DNA from: a virus
Direction: 5' to 3' (one strand)
DNA: 32,625 nucleotides
Virus record (IMG/VR): IMGVR_UViG_3300048597_000257
Coordinates: 1-32,625 of that record
A model generated the notes under the pieces. That model was not told where the DNA came from. It worked only from the letters and a program-made list of their open reading frames with translations, and did no database searches. Of the stretch, positions 12,414 through 20,261 are shown one piece after another (the first letter of the stretch is position 1; the number at the start of each line of letters is the position of its first letter). Made by a program: the position numbers and the translations under genes.

Positions 12414-13016
12414 ATGGAACGCAGGCCGCCAGGGCGACCAGCGCACCAGCCGACTGACGCGACGCGTGCGCAGGTCGAGGGCCTGGTGCGCGAGGGGAAG
12501 ACGCTGAAGGAGATCGCGCAGGCGATCGGTCTGTCGATCCCCACGCTGCGCGCCCACTACTCGATCGAGCTGAAGGCTGAGCGGCCTCAGATAAGTTTTC
12601 CCTTCGCCGGTTCTGAGGAAGCGAAGCGGAAGGGGTCGAGCCGCGCCGGTCGGCCGGAGCATGTGCCCACGGAAGAGACCCGCGAGCGCGTCGAGATCCT
12701 GATCGCCGGCGGCATGCAGCAATGGCAGATCGCCGCCGCCCTCGGAATTAGCGAGCCGGTGCTGCGGGACCGCTACGCGGCCGAGCTCGACGCCGGCCGG
12801 TCGAAGAAGACGGCGCAGGTGATCGAGGCGCAGTTCAAGGCCGCGGTCGAAGGCGGCAACGTCGCTGCGCAGAAGGCGTGGCTGTCGCGCCCCTCCGCGC
12901 TCGAGGATGCGCCGCCGCCGCCAAAGGACGAGCCCCTGGGCAAGAAGCAGGCGGCGCAGCTCGCGGCGCTGACGGTGCACCAGGGCACCGAGTGGGAAAA
13001 CCTTCTGCCGAACTGA
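12414..13016 (+). CDS. Terminase small subunit with two tandem HTH units
   Basis: This 200-residue product starts MERRPPGRPAHQPTDATRAQ; AGAGGAAGAA gives a good SD. Two similar HTH units are visible: residues about 18-54 (EGLVREGKTLKEIAQAIGLS, then IPTLRAHYSIEL) and about 90-126 (ILIAGGMQQWQIAAALGISE, then PVLRDRYAAELDAG). Each is preceded by a similar GRPxxxPT sequence. Residues 127-165 are helical, probably the oligomerisation part, and the C-terminus is acidic and proline-rich before ending NLLPN. Small terminases recognise the packaging site and feed DNA to the large subunit, which starts 10 bases downstream. The tandem duplication is unusual; most relatives show one such HTH. Confidence 0.82.
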   Translation: MERRPPGRPAHQPTDATRAQVEGLVREGKTLKEIAQAIGLSIPTLRAHYSIELKAERPQISFPFAGSEEAKRKGSSRAGRPEHVPTEETRERVEILIAGGMQQWQIAAALGISEPVLRDRYAAELDAGRSKKTAQVIEAQFKAAVEGGNVAAQKAWLSRPSALEDAPPPPKDEPLGKKQAAQLAALTVHQGTEWENLLPN

Positions 13017-13025
13017 GGAAGCCGC

Positions 13026-14705
13026 ATGGCCTGGTCGCTCGCCGTGCCGGACTGGGAAGAAAGGCTCCGCCAGGGCCGATCCCTGGTGCCGCAGCTGCCG
13101 CTCGACCAGGCGCAGGCGGAGCGGGCCGTGGCCGTGTTCAACAAGCTCCGCTTGGCGGACGTGGAGGGCAACCCGACCCTGGCCGCGGCCGCCGGCGATT
13201 GGTTCCGGGACATCATCCGGGCCCTGTTCGGATCCTATGACCGCGCCACCGGCATCAGGCACATCCGCGAGCTGTTCTGCCTGGTGCCGAAGAAGAACTC
13301 GAAGACCACCTATGGCGGGCTGATGATGCTGCCCGCGCTGCTGCTGAACCTGCGGCCGCGGGCGAAGTTCATCTGCACCGGCCCGACGCAGGACATCACC
13401 GACCTGTCGTTCTCGCAGGTGAAGGGCGCGATCGAGCTTGACCCGGTACTCTCGGCCAAGCTGCACATCCGGGAGCACCTGAAGAAGATCCAGCACCGCC
13501 AGACCGGCGCCGAGCTCGAGATCATGACCTTCGACCCCAGCGTGCTCACCGGCCAGAAGCCGGCCGGCATCCTGATCGACGAGCTGCACGTCGTGGCGAA
13601 GATGGCGAAGGCGGCCAGCGCTCTCCGTCAGCTGCGCGGCGGCATGATGGCGACGCCGGAGGCTTTCATGGCCTTCATCACCACGCAGAGCGAGGAAGCG
13701 CCCGCGGGCGTGTTCCGCACCGAGCTGCGCCGGGCCCGCGCCATCCGCGACGGCCGCATGGAAGGCGACATGCTGCCGGTGCTCTACGAGTTCCCGGAGG
13801 CGATGCAGCGGGACAAGTCGGCTTGGACCGACCCGAAGAACTGGCCGATGGTCACGCCCAACCTCGGCCGATCCATCACGATCGACCGCCTGGTGCAGGG
13901 CTTCCAGACCGCGAAGGATCTGAGCGACGACGAGGTCCGGGTCTGGGCGTCGCAGCACCTCAATGTCGAGGTCGGCGTCGCGCTGATGACCGACGCCCTG
14001 CCTGGCGCCGAGTTCTGGGAGCGCCAGGCCGAGCCGGTGCTCACGCTGGAATCGCTGCTCGATCGCTGCGAAGTGGTGTGCGTCGGCGTCGACGGCGGCG
14101 GCCTGGATGACCTGCTGGGCCTCGCGGTGTTGGGGCGCGAGAAGGGGACGCGCAACTGGCTGCTGTGGCTGCGGGCCTGGGCGCATCCGATCGTCCTGCA
14201 GCGCCGGAAGGAAGAAGCGCCGCGGCTGCAGGACTTCGCCGCCGATGGCGACCTGCGCATTGTCGCCAGCGTCGGCGACGACGTCGACGACGTGGTCGAG
14301 ACCATCGCGCAGATCGACGCCGCCGGGCTGCTGTCTGCCGTGGGCCTCGACCCGGCCGGGGTCGGCGCCATCGTCGACGCGCTGGCCGAAAAGGGTATCG
14401 AGGGCGACCGGGTGGTGGGCATCTCGCAGGGCTGGCGCCTGAATGGTGCAATCAAGACGTTCGGGCGGAAGCTCGCGGACGGCACGCTGCTGCACGCCGG
14501 CCAGCCGATCGGCGCCTGGTGCGTCGGCAACGCGAAGGCGGAGCCGAAGGGCAACGCCCTGACGATCACGAAGCAGACCAGCGGCAGCGCGAAGATCGAC
14601 CCGCTGATGGCGGCGTTCAACGCGGTGGATCTGATGAGCCGCAACCCGGCAGCGGCGAACGGCGGCTCCTACCTCGCAACCTCGGACCTGGCGATCCTTG
14701 CATGA
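13026..14705 (+). CDS. Terminase large subunit (HK97/lambdoid-type packaging ATPase)
   Basis: This 559-residue product starts MAWSLAVPDWEERLRQGRSL; GAGGAAGCCGC precedes it. The N-terminal ATPase has Walker A VPKKNSKT at 87-94, adenine-contact region around 113-125 (AKFICTGPTQ) and Walker B ILIDEL at 182-187, followed by TTQSEE, the coupling motif. The C-terminal RNase-H-like nuclease shows VCVGVDGGGLDD (D356) and AVGLDPAG (D442) as metal-binding acidic positions, with further acidic residues downstream. The length fits the family. It translocates DNA into the prohead and cuts it. Coupled by ATGA to the portal gene. Confidence 0.95.
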   Translation: MAWSLAVPDWEERLRQGRSLVPQLPLDQAQAERAVAVFNKLRLADVEGNPTLAAAAGDWFRDIIRALFGSYDRATGIRHIRELFCLVPKKNSKTTYGGLMMLPALLLNLRPRAKFICTGPTQDITDLSFSQVKGAIELDPVLSAKLHIREHLKKIQHRQTGAELEIMTFDPSVLTGQKPAGILIDELHVVAKMAKAASALRQLRGGMMATPEAFMAFITTQSEEAPAGVFRTELRRARAIRDGRMEGDMLPVLYEFPEAMQRDKSAWTDPKNWPMVTPNLGRSITIDRLVQGFQTAKDLSDDEVRVWASQHLNVEVGVALMTDALPGAEFWERQAEPVLTLESLLDRCEVVCVGVDGGGLDDLLGLAVLGREKGTRNWLLWLRAWAHPIVLQRRKEEAPRLQDFAADGDLRIVASVGDDVDDVVETIAQIDAAGLLSAVGLDPAGVGAIVDALAEKGIEGDRVVGISQGWRLNGAIKTFGRKLADGTLLHAGQPIGAWCVGNAKAEPKGNALTITKQTSGSAKIDPLMAAFNAVDLMSRNPAAANGGSYLATSDLAILA

Positions 14706-16348
14706 GCCTGATCACTCGCCTCCGAGACGGCCTGGCGTCGCTGTCGCGGCGATCGTCTCCGATCACGCCGCGGCCCTTCGACGAAGTGATCGCGCGGCTT
14801 GATGATGCCTACGGTCAGTCCATCGCGGGCATGCCCGTGACGGCCACGACGGCGCTGCAGGTGGCAACGGTGCTGGCCTGCGTGAAGGTGATCGCGGATG
14901 GCTGCGCGACGCCGCCGCTGCATGTGTTCCGGGAGGGTGGTGACAAGCGCCGCGAGCTGGCGCGGAACATCCCCGAGTACCGGCTGCTGAACCGCCGGCC
15001 GAACGACTGGCAGACCAGCCTCGAATTCCGGCGCACGATGACGCTGCACGCGGCGCTCACCGGCAATGCGCTGGCGGTGAAGGTGAAGGCGGGCAACCGG
15101 GTGCGGGAACTGATCCCCGTGCCGCCCGGCCAGTACACGATCGAGCGCACCGAGCGATACGAGGTCGTGTTCCGCGTGCATGACCAGTTCGGCTTCGTCG
15201 GCACGTTCCGGCACGACGAGGTGTTCCACCTGCCGAATCTGTCGTGGGACTTCTGGCGCGGTATCAACGCGGTGCGCCTGGCGGCCTCGGCCATCGGGCT
15301 GTCCATGGCGGCCGAGACGACGCAGGCCAAGCTGCACGAGAATGGCGGTAGGCCGAGCGGCATCCTGACCACGGATGCCAAGCTCACGCCTGATGTCGTG
15401 GCGCGCCTGAAGGAGATGTGGGGCGCCTTCAGCCGGGCCAACCGCAACGGGGTCGCCGTGCTCGACGGTGGGCTCAAGTTCATGTCGATGGCGATGACAG
15501 GCGTCGACGCCCAGCACGTCGAGACGCGGCGCCTGCAGGTGGAGGAAATCTGCCGCGCGTTCGGTGTCTTCCCGCTGATGGTGGGGCATTCCGACAAGAC
15601 TAGCACCTTCGCCAGCTCGGAGGCCTTCTTCGCTGCGCATGTGAAGCACACGCTGGCCCCCTGGCATGCGCTCTGGACGCAGCGGCTCGACGAATTCGTG
15701 CTCGACGGGGCGGGCCCGCTCTGGGTCGAGTTCGACACGCGCTACCTGCTGGCCGGATCCATGAAGGACCGCGCGGTGTGGGCGCGGACGATGGCGGAGC
15801 TCGGCATCTACACGCGCAACGAGCTGCGCGACGAGGAAGGCCGCGATCCGCTGCCCGGCCTCGACGAGCCGCTGACGCCGATGAACATGGGTGGATCGCC
15901 CGCGAATGGCGGTGACGATGAGGATGAGGATGAGGACGCCGCGCCGACGCAAGGCGCGCAGAAGGCGCGCGGCGGTGGTGCCGAGCGCCGGATGCTGGCG
16001 GCGCTGGCTAGCCTCGAGCGGCGCGTCGCGGATCTCGCCGCGCGCCAGGCGCCAGCGACTGTGGTGGAGCTGCGCACGGCCGAGATCGACGCGGCGTTCA
16101 GCCGCATCGCGGACGCGCACTTGGGGCACATCAAGGCGGTGGGCGATGCGATGCCGATCACGGTGAACCTGCCGGATCAGCCGGCGCCGGTGGTTCATGT
16201 CCAGGTGGAAGCGCCAGCGGTCCGCGTGGATGTGCAGCCGGCGGAGGTCACGGTCGTGGACAACCACCCGACGCGAGCGGTGCAGACGGTCGAGAGGCAA
16301 GGTGAGGACATCGTGCGCACCGTGACCACCTACGAGCGCGGCGCATGA
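14702..16348 (+). CDS. Portal protein, HK97 type
   Basis: This 548-residue product starts MSLITRLRDGLASLSRRSSP. It shows the usual HK97 portal landmarks: TALQVATVLACVKVIADGCA in the N-terminal wing, LNRRPNDWQTSLEFRRTMTL, then HAALTGNALAVK, the FHLPNLSWDFWRGINAVRLA segment, LQVEEICRAFGVFP and SSEAFFAAHVKHTLAPW near the stem and crown. Family members have about 400-430 residues, so the last 130 or so residues are an extension: a helical stretch (MLAALASLERRVADLAARQ), then beta-rich repeats (PAPVVHVQVEAPAVRVDVQP) ending near the stop. The dodecameric portal is the DNA entry and exit vertex and seeds head assembly. It overlaps the terminase by 4 bases and the next gene by 4. Confidence 0.95.
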   Translation: MSLITRLRDGLASLSRRSSPITPRPFDEVIARLDDAYGQSIAGMPVTATTALQVATVLACVKVIADGCATPPLHVFREGGDKRRELARNIPEYRLLNRRPNDWQTSLEFRRTMTLHAALTGNALAVKVKAGNRVRELIPVPPGQYTIERTERYEVVFRVHDQFGFVGTFRHDEVFHLPNLSWDFWRGINAVRLAASAIGLSMAAETTQAKLHENGGRPSGILTTDAKLTPDVVARLKEMWGAFSRANRNGVAVLDGGLKFMSMAMTGVDAQHVETRRLQVEEICRAFGVFPLMVGHSDKTSTFASSEAFFAAHVKHTLAPWHALWTQRLDEFVLDGAGPLWVEFDTRYLLAGSMKDRAVWARTMAELGIYTRNELRDEEGRDPLPGLDEPLTPMNMGGSPANGGDDEDEDEDAAPTQGAQKARGGGAERRMLAALASLERRVADLAARQAPATVVELRTAEIDAAFSRIADAHLGHIKAVGDAMPITVNLPDQPAPVVHVQVEAPAVRVDVQPAEVTVVDNHPTRAVQTVERQGEDIVRTVTTYERGA

Positions 16349-17490
16349 GCGACAGCTTCGCCTATACCCCCGGCGCAGGCGGCGAGCTCGGGGCGGCAGA
16401 CCGCATTGGCGGGCTGCTGTTCCAGCGCGTGAAGATGACGTTCGGGCCGGACGGGACCGCGCTGGATGTATCGGCGGCTGACCCGCTGCCGGTGGCGCTG
16501 TCGACCGCGCAGGCAGCCGACCTGGCCGTGCTGGCGGACGCAACCGCGATTGAAGACGATCCGTCGCCAGGCAATGAGCGCGGCATCGTCATGCTGGCCG
16601 TGCGGCGTGACAGCGACACCTCGACAGCCGCCGACGGCGACTACACCGTCCTTAAGATGGATGAGGCCGGGCGGCTCAAGGTGGCCGCGCAGCCTGCGCT
16701 TTCTCCCCTCAGCACCGGTGCCATCACTGCCAACGCGCAGACGGTAGCGGTCAATGTCTCGCGCCAGTCGAATATCATGGTGCACATGGTTGCGGCGTCC
16801 CTGGTGGGGCACAACGCGACCTTCGAAGGGTCGATCGACAGCACGAACGGCACGGATGGCGCGTGGTTCGCGATTCAGGCTGTGCGGTCGAATGCAAACA
16901 CGATTGAGACTGCCACGGGCGTGCTGGCGGCAACACCGGCCTATGGCTGGGAACTGAGCGTCAACGGCCTGTCGTGGTTTCGCGTGCGGGCAACCGCGCA
17001 CACCAGCGGCACCGCGACATGGAAGGTGCAGCCGGCGCCCTACGCGACCGAGCCGATCCCCGCGGCGCAGATCAGCGGCACGCAGCCGGTGAACCTGACC
17101 ACCAGCTCGAACCTGGTGGGCGATATGGCGTTGCAGGTGCGCGGCAATGCCATCGGCGCCGGCACGCCTGTCGTCATCAACTGCCCGGCGACGCCCATCG
17201 CGCAATCGATCAAGGCCAGTTCGGGGCGAATTTCGCTGTTGAAAATTCGAAACGTGAGCGCCGCCACGCGCTTCGTGAAGTTCTTCAATCTGGCCACCGC
17301 CGTGACGATGGGCACAACCCCTGCCAGCTGGGAGTATCCGATCCCGGCCGGCGGAGAAATGTCGATCGAAAGCCCTGTTGGCCTGGGCTTCACGAACGGC
17401 ATTCAGGTCGCCATCACGGCGGGCGCCGGGCTGACCAACGCTGCCGTCGTCACGGCGGGCGACTGCATCGGGTTCGCTGTCTTCGCCTGA
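16345..17490 (+). CDS. Beta-rich virion protein, possible head decoration or adhesin
   Basis: This 381-residue product starts MSDSFAYTPGAGGELGAADR. It is rich in Thr, Ser, Ala and Gly, has no long helices and looks like a string of beta domains (for example TVAVNVSRQSNIMVHMVAAS and SWFRVRATAHTSGTATWKVQ). Residues 140-225 look like a jelly-roll or Ig-like unit, and the C-terminus (SRISLLKIRNVS region through EMSIESPVGLGFTNGIQVAI) resembles phage capsid-decorating or fibre domains. It lacks known enzymatic motifs. Its location between portal and protease is unusual. G+C looks slightly lower than its neighbours, which may mark a later acquisition. Start is set by ATGA overlap with the portal gene. 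Virion surface location is inferred from composition and context. Confidence 0.7.
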   Translation: MSDSFAYTPGAGGELGAADRIGGLLFQRVKMTFGPDGTALDVSAADPLPVALSTAQAADLAVLADATAIEDDPSPGNERGIVMLAVRRDSDTSTAADGDYTVLKMDEAGRLKVAAQPALSPLSTGAITANAQTVAVNVSRQSNIMVHMVAASLVGHNATFEGSIDSTNGTDGAWFAIQAVRSNANTIETATGVLAATPAYGWELSVNGLSWFRVRATAHTSGTATWKVQPAPYATEPIPAAQISGTQPVNLTTSSNLVGDMALQVRGNAIGAGTPVVINCPATPIAQSIKASSGRISLLKIRNVSAATRFVKFFNLATAVTMGTTPASWEYPIPAGGEMSIESPVGLGFTNGIQVAITAGAGLTNAAVVTAGDCIGFAVFA

Positions 17491-17499
17491 GGCATCGCC

Positions 17500-17691
17500 A
17501 TGACCCTGCTGATGATGTTCGCCACGGCGGGGAAGTCGGCCGATGAACCGCCGCCGCCGAGCAACGGGCCTTCTGGCGGTGCGTCCTGGCTGCGCGGCCG
17601 GCGCGCGCCATTCGCTGATGAAGTGCTCGACCTTCGCCCCCGGCCGCCGCGCCGGCGAGACCGATCCGAGATCCTGCTGCTGAAGCCGTGA
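17500..17691 (+). CDS. Small hypothetical protein before protease
   Basis: This 63-residue product starts MTLLMMFATAGKSADEPPPP, then turns Pro/Gly/Arg-rich (RGRRAPFADEVLDLRPRPPR) and ends EILLLKP. A GAGGCATCGCC precedes the ATG. No domain is recognised and most of it is probably disordered. Such tiny genes are common between portal and protease. Its end overlaps the alternative GTG start of the protease (17688). Real coding status is moderately supported by spacing. Confidence 0.5.
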   Translation: MTLLMMFATAGKSADEPPPPSNGPSGGASWLRGRRAPFADEVLDLRPRPPRRRDRSEILLLKP

Positions 17692-17699
17692 GGGCCGTG

Positions 17700-18488
17700 A
17701 TGCAGACCAAACCGACCACCGACCGGGCGCCTGTCGCCCCGCCGCAGAAGGCTGCCGCCATGCTTCCGATCCGTCGCGCGCCTCTCCCGGCCACGACCGC
17801 CACCCGCGCGCCCGAGACGAAGGACGCGGCGCGCCGCTGCGAGCGCCGCGCCTACGGCCTGACCGTGCGCGCGGCCGATGACGGCACCGTGGAGGGCTAC
17901 GGGTCGGTGTTCGGCATGAAGGACGTCTACGACGACGTGATCCAGCCGGGCGCCTTCGCGGCATCCCTGGCCGGGCACCGGGCGGACGGGACGATGCCGG
18001 CCATGCTGTGGCAGCACGATCCGTCCGAGCCGATTGGCGTGTGGACCGACATGGCGGAGGACGAAAAGGGCCTGCGCGTGAAGGGCCGCCTGGTGCTGGA
18101 AAGCGAGCGCGGCCGCGCGGCGCATGCGCTGCTGAAGGCCGGCGCGTTGAACGGGCTGTCGATCGGCTTCATGGCGAAGGAATGGTCCTACGATCGCGAC
18201 AGCGAAGTGCGGACCCTGACCGGCATCGATCTGTGGGAAGTGTCCATGGTGACCTTCCCGGCGCAGCGCCAGGCGCGCGTCACCAGCGTGAAGTCCGCCG
18301 ACGTGGCGGGCCTCAACACCATTCGTCAGGCCGAGAAGGCCCTGCGGGACGCAGGGTTCTCGGCGGACGCGGCCGGCGCCTACGTGGCGCAGGTCAAGCG
18401 CATCGTGTTGGCCGAGCGGGACGCTCGGGACGCGGCGGCGCGAGCAACGGATGCCGCCGATCGGCTGCTCCGCTCTCTCTCCACCTGA
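17700..18488 (+). CDS. Prohead protease (HK97 gp4-like, U35)
   Basis: This is a 262-residue product from the ATG at 17700, with GAGGG 5 bases ahead. An in-frame GTG at 17688 overlaps the previous stop and is the alternative. The serine protease core is seen in EGYGSVFGMKDVYDDVIQPG (about 65-84), the catalytic-type His106 in AMLWQHDPSEP and Ser154 in NGLSIGFMAKEW, followed by LWEVSMVTFPA (179-189), all standard for the HK97/U35 family. The first 45 residues are basic and disordered-looking, the last 60 helical. It cleaves the capsid delta domain and scaffold during head maturation. It is directly upstream of the capsid gene. Confidence 0.92.
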   Translation: MQTKPTTDRAPVAPPQKAAAMLPIRRAPLPATTATRAPETKDAARRCERRAYGLTVRAADDGTVEGYGSVFGMKDVYDDVIQPGAFAASLAGHRADGTMPAMLWQHDPSEPIGVWTDMAEDEKGLRVKGRLVLESERGRAAHALLKAGALNGLSIGFMAKEWSYDRDSEVRTLTGIDLWEVSMVTFPAQRQARVTSVKSADVAGLNTIRQAEKALRDAGFSADAAGAYVAQVKRIVLAERDARDAAARATDAADRLLRSLST

Positions 18489-18506
18489 TCCCACGAGGAA
18501 CCCTTC

Positions 18507-19883
18507 ATGCAGATCAACCGCGATTTCGCGGCCTACCGCCAGCGCCTGCTGGCCGAGGGCGCGCGCCTGGAAACCCGCGACGGCCCCGACCTGGGCAAGA
18601 TCGCCACCACGCTGGATGCGATCGGCCGCACCTTCGAGGAATACAAGGCGGCGAACGATGCCCGTCTGAAGGAGATCGACAAGCGCGGCGCGGCGGACCC
18701 GCTGCTGACCGAGAAGCTCGGCCGCATGGACGGCGCGCTCGACGAGCTGGCCGAGATCAAGAAGCGCCTCGAGGCCGCCGAGACGCGCGCGGCCCGCCCG
18801 GGCGGCGCGGGCAACGTCGAGGGCGCCGGTGCCGAGACCCAGGAGCAGCGCAACTACCGCAAGCTGTTCCTGCGCTGGGCACGCAACCCGTCCGACCCGC
18901 AGCGCCAGATGGAACTGCGCGGCGCGCAGAAGGTGCTCGAGGCCAAGGCCGGCAGCCTGGACGGCGACGACTTCGAGACGCGCGCCGTGCAGACCGTGAC
19001 CTCGACCGGCTCCGCGGGCGGCTTTGCGCTGCCCGAGGTCATCGAGCGTCAGATCGCGCGCCTGTCGGTGGACATCTCGCCCATCCGCCAGATCGCGACC
19101 GTGCGCACGGTGGGCAGCCCCGACTACAAGGAGCTGTTCGACGTCAACGGCGCGGCGTTCGAGTGGCTGGCGGAAGCCGCGACGCGCAACCAGACCAACA
19201 CGCCGGACCTGGCCGAGGTCGCGCCGACCTTCGGCATGGCGTCGGCCCGGCCGCGCGCGTCCGAGGAATCGCTCGACGACCTGTTCTTCGACGTCGAGAG
19301 CTGGCTGACGATGTCGGCTGCCGAGGCGATCGCGCAGGGCGAGGGCGTGGCCTTCATCAGCGGCAACGGCACCGCGCGCCCGACCGGCTTCCTGACCGGC
19401 ACGCCGGTGGCGACGGGCGACGGCGCGCGCGCCTTCGGCGTGCTGCAGTTCATCGCCTCGGGCCAGGCGGCGGCGCTGCCGACCAGCGCGGATGTGTTCT
19501 ACGACATCATCTATGCGCTGCGCGCCCGCTACCGCGCGAATGCGCGCTGGGTCACCAGCAAGCTCGTGCTGGCGGCGCTGCGCAAGTACAAGGACACCAC
19601 CAACCAGTACCTCTGGCAGCCTTCGCTGGTGCTGGGCCAGGCCGAGAACTTCATGGGCTACCCGATCACCGAGGCCGAGGACATGCCGGCGGTGGCGGCG
19701 AACGCGTTCCCGCTGGCGTTCGGTGACTTCCGCGAGGGCTACCTGATCGCGGATCGCGTGGGCATGCGCATGACCCGCGACGACATCACGCTGCCAGGCT
19801 TCGTGCAGTTCTACATCCGCAAGCGGGTCGGCGGTCGCATCCGCAACTCGCAGGCGATCAAGCTGCTGCGCTGCCAGGTGTGA
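18507..19883 (+). CDS. Major capsid protein, HK97 fold
   Basis: This 458-residue product starts MQINRDFAAYRQRLLAEGAR; GAGGAA precedes the ATG. Residues 1-95 are charged helices (EIKKRLEAAETRAARPGG), the delta-domain scaffold usually removed by the prohead protease. The capsid fold begins near 165 with TSTGSAGGFALPEVIERQIA. Later landmarks are SVDISPIRQIATV, FISGNGTARPTGFLTG (the typical GNG-x-x-P-x-G motif), ARWVTSKLVLAALRKYKDTT, and the C-terminal GYPITEAEDMPAV and FGDFREGYLIADRVGM. A GC hairpin without T-tract follows the stop. The exact cleavage site is not visible. Identity is near certain. Confidence 0.96.
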   Translation: MQINRDFAAYRQRLLAEGARLETRDGPDLGKIATTLDAIGRTFEEYKAANDARLKEIDKRGAADPLLTEKLGRMDGALDELAEIKKRLEAAETRAARPGGAGNVEGAGAETQEQRNYRKLFLRWARNPSDPQRQMELRGAQKVLEAKAGSLDGDDFETRAVQTVTSTGSAGGFALPEVIERQIARLSVDISPIRQIATVRTVGSPDYKELFDVNGAAFEWLAEAATRNQTNTPDLAEVAPTFGMASARPRASEESLDDLFFDVESWLTMSAAEAIAQGEGVAFISGNGTARPTGFLTGTPVATGDGARAFGVLQFIASGQAAALPTSADVFYDIIYALRARYRANARWVTSKLVLAALRKYKDTTNQYLWQPSLVLGQAENFMGYPITEAEDMPAVAANAFPLAFGDFREGYLIADRVGMRMTRDDITLPGFVQFYIRKRVGGRIRNSQAIKLLRCQV

Positions 19884-19893
19884 CCACTGGCGC

Positions 19894-19921
19894 GGCGGGG
19901 GGGATTGACGCCCCCCGCCGG
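19894..19921 (+). terminator. GC hairpin after major capsid gene
   Basis: CGGCGGGGGG (19894-19903) and CCCCCCGCCG (19912-19921) form a perfect 10-bp stem around the loop GATTGACG. There is no U-tract, so it is better seen as an RNA 3'-end stabiliser or partial attenuator that keeps capsid mRNA abundant. Confidence 0.5.
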
Positions 19922-19940
19922 CCGCAACGGAGATCGAGAC

Positions 19941-20258
19941 ATGGCGAAGACGAATGCCGCGGCCGAGGCAGCGGAAGGCGAACCCGTGACCAAGCCGGTG
20001 GCGGGTGCCGAAGGCGCGGACACGGTCGCGGCGGATCCTGCGCCGGAGGCCGGTGCGCAGGGTGCGGACACGATCGATGCGAATCCGGCACCGGAGGTCG
20101 CGCCCGAACTGCTGCCGCCCGCAGTGGTGGTGACGGAGTTCTTTGGTGTGCCGGATGGCCTGGTCTATCCGCGCATCTTCGGGCCAGGCGACGTCGTGCT
20201 GGGCGACCTGGGCGACGTCGCGCTGCGCGAGGGCTGGGCCGAGCGCCCGGCCGGCTGA
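19941..20258 (+). CDS. Small head-associated protein with disordered N-terminus
   Basis: This 105-residue product starts MAKTNAAAEAAEGEPVTKPV. The start is supported by GGAGAT just ahead. Residues 1-62 are Ala/Pro/Glu-rich and contain two similar GADT repeats; the ordered part is 63-105 (VVVTEFFGVPDGLVYPRIFG, then PGDVVLGDLGDVALREGWAE). Short proteins with this C-terminal pattern are common directly behind the capsid gene in siphophages. Function unknown; a head accessory or decoration role is inferred from position. Confidence 0.7.
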   Translation: MAKTNAAAEAAEGEPVTKPVAGAEGADTVAADPAPEAGAQGADTIDANPAPEVAPELLPPAVVVTEFFGVPDGLVYPRIFGPGDVVLGDLGDVALREGWAERPAG

Positions 20259-20261
20259 CGC

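Noticed and set aside
12324-14495. Minus-strand 723-codon frame opposite the terminase genes
   Set aside because: Antisense shadow of the terminase large and small subunits; no recognisable domain.
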